Below, piece after piece: positions 1-5,187 of a stretch of 5,187 bases of DNA. The stretch covers positions 1-5,187 of the forward strand of contig CAJUDL010000088.1 of assembly GCA_910585285.1 (NCBI GenBank). The letters run 5' to 3'. Position 1 is the first letter of the stretch. The number at the start of each line of letters is the position of its first letter. Below the pieces are notes generated by a model that saw only the letters and a list, made by a program, of their open reading frames with translations, searched no databases and was not told where the DNA came from. The stretch comes from an uncultured Muribaculaceae bacterium. Its GTDB lineage: Bacteria > Bacteroidota > Bacteroidia > Bacteroidales > Muribaculaceae. Position numbers and translations under genes: made by a program.

Positions 1-33
1 GTTTCCATGTCGATAAAATTTGTTATCCACTCG

Positions 34-64
34 CAAATTTAGTGAAAGTTTCGCACATAGCAAA
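34..64 (-). promoter_or_regulatory. Bacteroidota-type promoter, leftward
   Basis: Read on the minus strand, there is a TTTG at 64-61, a 19-base gap, and TAAATTTG at 41-34. This fits the known Bacteroides sigma-70 pattern of a -33 TTTG and a -7 TAnnTTTG. Transcription would start near position 27-31. A minus-strand ATG at 8-6, about 20 bases further on, could be the start codon of the next gene, but only two codons lie inside the window, so no CDS is called. The promoter lies beyond the dnaK terminator, which suits an independent leftward gene. Both boxes are seen directly; the function is inferred. Confidence 0.5.
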
Positions 65-135
65 AGAAAGCGAGTGCGTTTCAGAGCAGAATACTGCAAT
101 TTGAGTTTTATGTGGTTGACATTGGAAGGAAAAGA

Positions 136-170
136 AAATGGAGCGTAACCTGCTGGGCTACACTCCATTT
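136..170 (-). terminator. Rho-independent terminator of dnaK
   Basis: An imperfect hairpin pairs 136-143 with 163-170 (8 bp), 145-147 with 159-161, and 149-150 with 156-157. The segments are separated by single mismatches and the loop is TGCTG. In the minus-strand transcript the stem is followed by TTTTCTTTTCC, a U-rich tail. It begins about 30 bases past the dnaK stop codon. The U-tail lies only on the minus-strand side, which assigns it to dnaK. Confidence 0.75.
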
Positions 171-201
171 ATATGGATTTAGATATTTCTAAATTGACGG
201 A

Positions 202-2109
202 TTATTTCACTTCCTCGAATTCTACGTCTTCGGCGCCGCCGTCGTTGTGGGGCTGAGAACCTGCGCCCGGCTGCGGACCTGCCTGTGCGCCTGCGCCGGC
301 ACTTGCTGCCTGCTGAGCGTTGTAGATATCCTGAGATGCTGCCTGGAAGGCATCGGTAACTGCCTTAACGGCTGAGTCGATATCTTCAACGAGCTGATTC
401 TTGTGAACTTCTTTCAGACGATCGAGGGCTGATTCAATAGCAGCTTTCTTGTCAGCTGGAATCTTGTCACCAAGTTCGTTGAGCTGTTTCTCAGTCTGGA
501 AGATTACAGAATCGGCGTGGTTGAGTTTGTCGGCACGCTCTTTTGCTTTCTTGTCGGCGTCTTCGTTTGCCTTTGCTTCATCGCGCATGCGCTGTATTTC
601 AGCGTCGCTAAGACCGCTGGATGCTTCGATGCGGATTGACTGCTCTTTACCAGTGGCTTTATCTTTGGCTGTTACGTTAAGGATACCATTGGCATCAACT
701 TCGAAAGTAACCTCAATCTGAGGCACGCCACGCGGAGCGGGTGCAATGCCACCAAGGTTGAACTCACCAAGGAGCTTATCGTCTGCTGCCATAGGACGCT
801 CACCCTGAAGTACGCGGATTGTTACTTCCGGCTGGTTGTCGGCTGCCGTTGAGAACACTTCGCTCTTGCGGGTCGGGATTGTGGTGTTGGCATCGATAAG
901 TTTTGTCATCACGCCACCCATTGTCTCGATACCGATTGACAGTGGCACAACATCAAGAAGAAGCACGTCTTTTACATCACCGCTGAGCACGCCACCCTGA
1001 ATTGCAGCACCAATGGCAACGACCTCATCGGGGTTAACACCCTTGTTGGGTTCTTTACCGAAGATCTCTTTAACCTTAGTCTGAATAGCGGGGATACGTG
1101 TGGAACCACCTACGAGGATAACCTCATCTATTTCTGAAGCAGAAAGACCTGCATCCTGAAGAGCCTTAACACACGGAGCCTTGACAGCGTCGATAAGTTT
1201 GGAAGCAAGCTGCTCGAACTTAGCGCGGGTAAGGGTCTTTACAAGGTGTTTAGGACCTGTAGCTGTAGCTGTGATATAAGGAAGGTTGATCTCTGTAGAA
1301 GTAGAGCTTGAAAGCTCGATCTTGGCTTTCTCGGCAGCCTCTTTGAGACGCTGCATTGCCATAGGATCCTGACGGAGGTCAACACCTTCATCGTTCTTGA
1401 ATTCATCTGCGAGCCAGTCGATGATTACATGGTCGAAGTCATCACCACCGAGGTGGGTATCACCGTTTGTAGATTTAACTTCAAACACACCGTCACCGAG
1501 CTCAAGGATAGAGATATCGAATGTACCGCCACCGAGGTCGAACACTGCGATCTTCTGCTCCTTGTTTGATTTGTCAAGACCATAAGCAAGAGCGGCAGCC
1601 GTAGGTTCGTTGATGATACGCATCACCTTAAGACCTGCGATCTCACCGGCATCTTTGGTTGCCTGACGCTGAGAGTCATCGAAGTAAGCAGGAACGGTAA
1701 TGATAGCCTCTGTTACCTGCTGCCCAAGATAATCTTCTGCTGTCTTTTTCATTTTCTGGAGAATCATTGCGGAAATCTCCTGCGGAGTGTAGTCACGACC
1801 ATCGATGTCTACTTTGGGCATGTCGTTCTGGCATACAACCTTGTAGGGCACACGTTTGATCTCGTCGGTGACCTGATCGCATTTTTCACCCATGAATCTC
1901 TTTATAGAATATATTGTGCGGGTAGGATTGGTGATTGCCTGACGTTTTGCCGGATCACCTACTTTTCTTTCGCCGCCGTCAACAAACGCTACGACAGAAG
2001 GAGTGGTGTTACGACCTTCATTGTTGGGGATCACAACAGGATCCTTACCTTCAAGCACTGCAACGCAACTGTTGGTAGTTCCTAAGTCAATACCGATAAT
2101 TTTTCCCAT
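202..2109 (-). CDS. dnaK: Hsp70 chaperone DnaK
   Basis: This is the cytoplasmic ATP-dependent chaperone that binds exposed hydrophobic peptide segments and refolds proteins with DnaJ and GrpE. The protein has 635 residues, normal for the family. All three Hsp70 signatures are visible: IDLGTTNS (7-14), VFDLGGGTFDISIL (189-202) and VILVGGSTRIPAIQTKV (330-346). Residues matching known E. coli sites are K70, P140, R148, E168, D191, T196 and D198. The nucleotide-binding domain runs to about residue 380, followed by the linker DVLLLDV (381-387), the beta substrate-binding domain (about 390-500) and the helical lid (about 505-600). A flexible Ala/Gly/Gln/Pro-rich tail (about 598-624) ends in the acidic EDVEFEEVK. 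The ATG at 2109 sits at the conserved MGKIIGIDLGTT start; no Shine-Dalgarno sequence precedes it, as is usual in Bacteroidota. No dnaJ or grpE is adjacent, and its own terminator suggests a single-gene unit. No residue looks damaged. Confidence 0.98.
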   Translation of the reverse strand: MGKIIGIDLGTTNSCVAVLEGKDPVVIPNNEGRNTTPSVVAFVDGGERKVGDPAKRQAITNPTRTIYSIKRFMGEKCDQVTDEIKRVPYKVVCQNDMPKVDIDGRDYTPQEISAMILQKMKKTAEDYLGQQVTEAIITVPAYFDDSQRQATKDAGEIAGLKVMRIINEPTAAALAYGLDKSNKEQKIAVFDLGGGTFDISILELGDGVFEVKSTNGDTHLGGDDFDHVIIDWLADEFKNDEGVDLRQDPMAMQRLKEAAEKAKIELSSSTSTEINLPYITATATGPKHLVKTLTRAKFEQLASKLIDAVKAPCVKALQDAGLSASEIDEVILVGGSTRIPAIQTKVKEIFGKEPNKGVNPDEVVAIGAAIQGGVLSGDVKDVLLLDVVPLSIGIETMGGVMTKLIDANTTIPTRKSEVFSTAADNQPEVTIRVLQGERPMAADDKLLGEFNLGGIAPAPRGVPQIEVTFEVDANGILNVTAKDKATGKEQSIRIEASSGLSDAEIQRMRDEAKANEDADKKAKERADKLNHADSVIFQTEKQLNELGDKIPADKKAAIESALDRLKEVHKNQLVEDIDSAVKAVTDAFQAASQDIYNAQQAASAGAGAQAGPQPGAGSQPHNDGGAEDVEFEEVK

Positions 2110-2169
2110 GATTTTATAAGATTTTTAATGTTATTATTCTAATTTCTATCGTTTTAGTAATTGATTTTA

Positions 2170-2200
2170 CGAGCATCGCATATTATTAAATATCTGCTCG
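2170..2200 (-). other. Possible hairpin in the dnaK leader
   Basis: CGAGCA (2170-2175) pairs with TGCTCG (2195-2200), and inside it ATATT (2180-2184) pairs with AATAT (2189-2193) around an ATTA loop. It lies about 60-90 bases upstream of the dnaK start and would be in the 5' leader if transcription begins further upstream. The rest of the 304-base gap (2110-2413) holds the 2327-2370 hairpin and otherwise A+T-rich sequence. I found no full TAnnTTTG box for dnaK and no CIRCE operator. Whether the hairpin controls heat-shock expression cannot be told from the sequence. Confidence 0.3.
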
Positions 2201-2326
2201 CTCATCATTTCACTCAATATATTAACAAATCATGTGCTAAAAATTTCGATAAGATAAAAAATTTTTACTTAAAATTTGTAAATAGCTGAAAATACAGAGC
2301 CTTTTTTAATTGCATTTATTAAAAGA

Positions 2327-2370
2327 GTCAACCCCGCATTTTGCCAAAAATGGCAAAATGCGGGGTTGAC
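2327..2370 (-). terminator. Perfect 20-bp hairpin, probable GH43 gene terminator
   Basis: Bases 2327-2346 are exactly complementary to 2351-2370 around a four-base loop, with a G+C-rich base (ACCCCGC/GCGGGGT) and an A+T-richer top (TTTTGCCA/TGGCAAAA). It starts 43 bases past the stop codon of the leftward glycosidase gene. On the minus strand the stem is followed by TCTTTTAATAAATG, a modest U-rich tail, whereas the plus-strand side has no such tail. Termination of the glycosidase transcript is therefore the best reading. It also insulates dnaK from read-through. The stem is longer than most intrinsic terminators need. Confidence 0.7.
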
Positions 2371-2413
2371 ATGGGATAATTACGCTGGATATTCCTTAAG
2401 GATGATTATATAA

Positions 2414-3496
2414 TTATTTATTGGATGGGAAATGTTTCTCAAGACGAGCGGCTTCTTCAGCCGTGATTTGGATGACGGCTCCATGCTTTGGACTTGTGAA
2501 GTTTGTTGCTCGCATGGGTCCGTCGTTGAAATGCCCTATAGGTATGAATGTCTTGAAATCAGTTGTCTCGACAAATCCAAAATTATGAGGATTGATGCTG
2601 AAAACATCATACATCACCACCCAGCGGTCTTCACCAATACGTTTCCATACGTTCGGAGCTTCGCAACTCTTTGGTTCATGATCGATCTGCTTCTCAATAT
2701 AATCATATCCTGAATTGATCTTATCTGAGAATGCAATCTTGATTCCGCCCGGATTTTCCTGTGCTACATAGGTCATGGCATATTTGCCGCCGGGAATAGG
2801 GCAGATGTCAGCATCCAGCACCTGGATTTCTTCATCCGGATATTCATAAAGTTTCTTTGGTTTCGTGACGAGGCGTGTGAAATCCTTGTCGGTATAAGCA
2901 TAATATAAACGTGTCTTGCGCTCATCCTTGGTTGCCCCTTTGAGGTGTTCTCCTTTCTTGCGAATAGTAAAATATACCATCATGGCGTCTTTTTCAGGGT
3001 CGTAGATGGTCTGTGGTGCCCATGCGCAACCAATCTCTCCGAACTCCTTTGGGAAAAGCTCGTCAAGACGAGTCTCATTGTGTGTCCAGTTTACAAGATC
3101 CTTGGATTTCATGAGCACCAGTCCGCGATTGTTGCCCCAGCCATATTCATCCGGGCGTTCCCACTCTGTGTTTCGAATGCCATGTTTCTTTGCATATATA
3201 TGGAGGTCTGTCATCGCCATATAGAAACTGCCGTCCGGACCGCGGTATATATGTGGATCACGTATGCCATGCTGATCGGAGAGAGAATCACCGGCTATTA
3301 CCGGACGGTTGTCGTTGAGAGCTGTGAATGAATATCCGTCATGGCTTACTGCGAAATGCACACTGTGGTCTGCATCTGAGAAAAATACAAGAAGATACGC
3401 GTTCATATCTTTCTCCGAAGGAAGAGCCGTGGTTGCCGAGAGGGGAGAGGCAGCCATAATGATGCCTGCCGCAATTGATAATAGAGACTTTTTCAT
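2414..3496 (-). CDS. Secreted GH43-family glycosidase
   Basis: A 360-residue protein with a Sec signal peptide: MKK, a hydrophobic stretch at about residues 4-18, and a likely cut near 20-24 (PLSATTA). There is no lipobox Cys, so a soluble periplasmic or exported enzyme is expected. The rest resembles a GH43 five-bladed beta-propeller. By analogy with characterised GH43 enzymes the catalytic set would be D80 in IRDPHIYRGPDG (base), D228 in VLDADI (pKa-setting Asp) and E279 in CEAPNVWK (acid); this assignment is inferred from motifs. CAWAPQTIYD (157-166) is the usual WAP-type blade motif, and the first strands (34-60, ending HDGYSFTALN) are typical of Bacteroidales relatives. GH43 enzymes mostly remove arabinose or xylose from plant polysaccharides; the exact substrate cannot be read here. 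The ATG at 3496 is chosen because it begins the signal peptide. No SusC/SusD, regulator or second glycosidase is adjacent, and the neighbours are unrelated housekeeping genes. Confidence 0.85.
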   Translation of the reverse strand: MKKSLLSIAAGIIMAASPLSATTALPSEKDMNAYLLVFFSDADHSVHFAVSHDGYSFTALNDNRPVIAGDSLSDQHGIRDPHIYRGPDGSFYMAMTDLHIYAKKHGIRNTEWERPDEYGWGNNRGLVLMKSKDLVNWTHNETRLDELFPKEFGEIGCAWAPQTIYDPEKDAMMVYFTIRKKGEHLKGATKDERKTRLYYAYTDKDFTRLVTKPKKLYEYPDEEIQVLDADICPIPGGKYAMTYVAQENPGGIKIAFSDKINSGYDYIEKQIDHEPKSCEAPNVWKRIGEDRWVVMYDVFSINPHNFGFVETTDFKTFIPIGHFNDGPMRATNFTSPKHGAVIQITAEEAARLEKHFPSNK

Positions 3497-3525
3497 AGAT
3501 TGTGTAGGTTAAATTCAATAAATGA

Positions 3526-3695
3526 TTTAAGTTTCGCAAGCTTCAACTTAAAGTTTAAGGGGTTTAAGTTTAAGAGTTTATATGTCGCGACTTGAATTGA
3601 GCAGCCGTTTGATTAGCCGTAAATAAATAAACTCATAAACTGCGCGCAGCGCGTTTAAACTTATAAACTTCAACTTTACGCTTGTGAAAGTTGAA
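3526..3695. repeat. Cluster of inverted repeats in the divergent spacer
   Basis: This non-coding stretch is unusually self-complementary. Seen directly: TTTAAGTT (3526-3533) against AACTTAAA (3545-3552); 3567-3581 against 3627-3641 (14 of 15 pairs); a G+C-rich hairpin, TAAAC-GCGC with loop GCA and GCGC-GTTTA (3636-3657, one bulged T); the palindromes GTCGCGAC (3584-3591), CTGCGCGCAG (3640-3649) and GTTTAAAC (3653-3660); and TTCAACTTT (3669-3677) against AAAGTTGAA (3687-3695). CTTCAACTT occurs directly at 3541-3549 and 3668-3676. Variants of AAGTTTAA recur on both strands. No ORF here looks real. It could be an extragenic palindromic element or a structured leader of the leftward gene. Confidence 0.6.
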
Positions 3696-3718
3696 TAAAT
3701 GAGTAATAAAATTTTGTG

Positions 3719-3726
3719 CAAAAATA
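3719..3726 (-). promoter_or_regulatory. Candidate -7 box for the GH43 gene
   Basis: On the minus strand this reads TATTTTTG, a full match to the Bacteroides -7 pattern TAnnTTTG. No clear TTTG lies at the expected -33 spacing, so support is partial. If used, the glycosidase mRNA would start near 3712 and carry a leader of about 215 bases containing the whole inverted-repeat cluster. I found no better match closer to the gene. Confidence 0.35.
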
Positions 3727-3735
3727 ACGAAAATC

Positions 3736-3766
3736 TATGTGATTTCTTAAAAAATTGCTAACTTTG
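3736..3766 (+). promoter_or_regulatory. Candidate promoter of spt
   Basis: TAACTTTG at 3759-3766 matches the Bacteroides -7 pattern TAnnTTTG exactly. TATG at 3736-3739, 19 bases upstream, is a three-of-four match to the -33 TTTG. Transcription would begin around 3770-3775, giving a leader of about 100 bases before the ATG at 3875. The box is about 30 bases from the opposing minus-strand -7 box, so the two promoters would share their upstream region. Confidence 0.5.
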
Positions 3767-3819
3767 TATTCTGATTTAATTTCACCTATAACCAGAGATG
3801 GCGCATAAGCGGGTCAATT

Positions 3820-3842
3820 AAGTCTTGAGGGCTATAAGACTT
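3820..3842 (+). promoter_or_regulatory. Leader hairpin upstream of spt
   Basis: AAGTCTT (3820-3826) pairs perfectly with AAGACTT (3836-3842) around a nine-base loop, GAGGGCTAT. In the mRNA it would sit 5 bases before the alternative GTG (3848) and 32 bases before the ATG at 3875. A stem that close would hinder initiation at the GTG, which mildly favours the ATG. No U-tract follows, so it is not a typical terminator. A regulatory role is possible but unproven. Confidence 0.4.
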
Positions 3843-3874
3843 CGAGTGTGTCAACTTCATATAGAAAACAGTAT

Positions 3875-5065
3875 ATGAAACTTTTGCAAGAGAAACTATC
3901 GGTTTATGACGCTCCTCAAAAAGCGAAAGCCGCAGGTGTCTATCCTTATTTCCGTGCGATTTCGAGTGAGCAGAACACTGAAGTGATTATGCACGGCAAG
4001 AAAGTGCTGATGTTTGGTTCTAACAGCTATATGGGTCTCACCAACCATCCCAAGGTGATTGAGGCTGCTATAGAGGCAACAAAAAAATATGGCACAGGCA
4101 TGGCGGGTTCACCATTCCTTAACGGCACCCTTGATATCCATAAAGAATTCGAGGCAAAAATCGCCGATTACGTAGGAAAGGAAGACGCAATGCTTTATTC
4201 CACCGGTTTCGGTGTTAATCTCGGTGTCGTTTCCACACTCACGGGTCGTGAAGACTACATTATAATAGATGAGCAAGACCATGCATCGATTATCGAAGGT
4301 CGTCGTCTTTCTTTCTCCAACTATCTCAAGTATCGCCACAACGATATGGCATCTCTTGAAACACAGTTGAAGAAATGTGATCCCGACAAGGTGAAGCTGA
4401 TTGTTACTGACGGAGTATTCTCCATGGAAGGTGATGTTGCAAATCTGCCTGAGATTGTGCGTCTGGCTAAGAAATATAATGCCACTGTAATGGTAGATGA
4501 GGCTCATGGTATCGGAGTCTTTGGTGAAGGCGGCAGAGGCACATGTAATCATTTCGGTCTGACCGATGATGTAGATCTCATCATGGGTACGTTCAGCAAA
4601 TCATTTGCATCATTAGGTGGCTTTATTGCTACAGACAAAGTTATCACAAACTATCTGCGTCATCATTCACGCTCATATATTTTTACGGCATCCATCACAC
4701 CAGCCTCCACTGCGGCTGCAAGTACAGCGCTTGATATCATGCTTGCCGAGCCTGAGCGACAGAAACATCTTTGGGATCTTACCCATTATGCTCTTGAGAA
4801 TTTCCGTGAAATGGGTTGCGAGATCGGCAACACATCAACGCCGATTATTCCTCTCTTCATACGTGATGATTTTAAGACATTCCAGGTTACGCGCGATCTT
4901 CTTGACGAAGGGGTGTTTGTTAATCCCGTTGTGTCTCCAGCCGTAGCACCGCATGACACCCTTATCCGCTATTCGCTTATGGCGACGCATACAAAAGAGC
5001 AGGTGACACGTTCTCTGGAAGCTATAGAAAAGGTTTTCAAGAAATACGACCTTCTGAAGAAATAG
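3875..5065 (+). CDS. spt: Serine palmitoyltransferase-type PLP enzyme
   Basis: A fold-type I, PLP-dependent alpha-oxoamine synthase of 396 residues. The likely reaction is L-serine plus a long-chain acyl-CoA to 3-ketosphinganine, CO2 and CoA, the first step of the sphingolipid synthesis known in Bacteroidota; it would act in the cytoplasm. Visible sites, counted from this ATG, are H136 in DHASIIEG (stacks on PLP), D208 and H211 in VDEAHGIGVFG (PLP ring), the Schiff-base lysine K242 in GTFSKSFASLGGF, and R365 in TLIRYSLMATHT (carboxylate binding). The overall sequence is closer to Bacteroides SPT than, as I judge, to the related glycine C-acetyltransferase (Kbl) or BioF, though Kbl is the main alternative. 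The frame stays open upstream to a GTG at 3848 (nine extra residues, STSYRKQY after the start). I prefer 3875 because MKLLQEKLSVYDAPQKAKAAG matches the start I remember for relatives. Unusual: GSPFLNGT has Pro80 where Sphingomonas SPT has Arg. No other lipid gene is adjacent. Confidence 0.87.
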   Translation: MKLLQEKLSVYDAPQKAKAAGVYPYFRAISSEQNTEVIMHGKKVLMFGSNSYMGLTNHPKVIEAAIEATKKYGTGMAGSPFLNGTLDIHKEFEAKIADYVGKEDAMLYSTGFGVNLGVVSTLTGREDYIIIDEQDHASIIEGRRLSFSNYLKYRHNDMASLETQLKKCDPDKVKLIVTDGVFSMEGDVANLPEIVRLAKKYNATVMVDEAHGIGVFGEGGRGTCNHFGLTDDVDLIMGTFSKSFASLGGFIATDKVITNYLRHHSRSYIFTASITPASTAAASTALDIMLAEPERQKHLWDLTHYALENFREMGCEIGNTSTPIIPLFIRDDFKTFQVTRDLLDEGVFVNPVVSPAVAPHDTLIRYSLMATHTKEQVTRSLEAIEKVFKKYDLLKK

Positions 5066-5086
5066 ATCAGATTCCAAGATAAATTG

Positions 5087-5130
5087 AATCCCACACTACA
5101 CCGACATGTTTCGCGAAGTGTGGGATTTTA
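5087..5130 (+). terminator. Rho-independent terminator of spt
   Basis: AATCCCACACT (5087-5097) pairs perfectly over 11 bp with AGTGTGGGATT (5117-5127). The 19-base loop may itself fold through CGA/TCG. The stem is followed by TTTTA. It begins 21 bases past the spt stop codon. The minus-strand side lacks a U-run, so it acts mainly on rightward transcripts and marks spt as the last gene of its unit. Confidence 0.75.
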
Positions 5131-5133
5131 AAA

Positions 5134-5172
5134 TGTTCATGAACAATTATAAGCGTTGATTCGTTTATAATT
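5134..5172. other. Palindrome plus A+T-rich hairpin after spt
   Basis: TGTTCATGAACA (5134-5145) is a perfect 12-bp palindrome, the size and shape of a dimeric regulator site. Overlapping it by one base, AATTATAAGCG (5145-5155) pairs with CGTTTATAATT (5162-5172) with one G-T pair and a six-base loop. Both lie just past the spt terminator at the window's right edge. They could be an operator or leader for a gene beyond 5187, or a terminator for a leftward gene arriving from there. The window cannot decide, and no gene is called in 5131-5187. Confidence 0.3.
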
Positions 5173-5187
5173 ATGACATCCCCTCAT

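Noticed and set aside
28..76. Inverted repeat CACTCGC (28-34) and GCGAGTG (70-76)
   Set aside because: Only 7 bp with a 35-base gap and no U-tract; expected by chance and it overlaps the candidate promoter.
2194..2216. Possible CIRCE-like operator upstream of dnaK (CTCGCTC ... CACTCA)
   Set aside because: CIRCE needs TTAGCACTC and GAGTGCTAA about nine bases apart; neither arm is present as such.
2393..2414. Two 10-bp palindromes, TCCTTAAGGA and ATTATATAAT, just after the GH43 gene
   Set aside because: Short and low-complexity, with no tail or loop; the 2327-2370 hairpin explains the gene end better.
2945..3331. 128-codon open frame on the plus strand inside the GH43 gene
   Set aside because: Overlaps a gene with clear signal peptide and catalytic motifs; its composition is Cys- and His-rich noise typical of a shadow frame.
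3526..3695. CRISPR array or tRNA gene in the repeat-rich spacer
   Set aside because: The repeats are short, of unequal spacing and mostly inverted, and no cloverleaf can be drawn.
3798..3821. Seven-codon ORF (MAHKRVN) in the spt leader
   Set aside because: Too short to separate from chance; it shows no codon or attenuation pattern such as repeated amino acids.
4109..4552. 147-codon open frame on the minus strand inside spt
   Set aside because: Opposite-strand shadow of a well-conserved coding region, with no recognisable protein features of its own.

Overview
The window looks like the chromosome of a gut-type member of the Bacteroidota, most likely order Bacteroidales. Muribaculaceae is my guess for the family, but the window cannot prove it. 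The reasons are a Bacteroidota-style serine palmitoyltransferase, a DnaK ending in EDVEFEEVK, two or three TAnnTTTG-type -7 promoter boxes, start codons without Shine-Dalgarno sequences, and A+T-rich intergenic DNA between genes of moderate G+C.

From left to right: positions 1-135 hold no complete gene but carry a good leftward promoter (34-64) that probably drives a gene starting at or beyond the left edge. A hairpin with a U-rich tail (136-170) ends dnaK, which occupies 202-2109 on the minus strand. Its 304-base upstream gap contains a leader hairpin (2170-2200) and, at 2327-2370, a perfect 20-bp hairpin that probably terminates the next leftward gene. That gene (2414-3496, minus) encodes a secreted GH43-type glycosidase. 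A 350-380-base divergent intergenic region follows. It is packed with inverted repeats (3526-3695) and carries two back-to-back promoter candidates. The rightward gene (3875-5065, plus) encodes the serine palmitoyltransferase-type enzyme that starts sphingolipid synthesis. A hairpin just upstream of its start, a terminator (5087-5130) and an A+T-rich palindrome/hairpin pair (5134-5172) complete the window.

The three genes do not form one pathway: a cytoplasmic chaperone, a periplasmic or outer-surface glycosidase, and a lipid biosynthesis enzyme. Each appears to be its own transcription unit with its own terminator. The glycosidase has no SusC/SusD-type neighbour here, so it is not visibly part of a polysaccharide utilisation locus. 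I see no clear undescribed system. The least explained DNA is the repeat-rich spacer between the glycosidase and spt genes.
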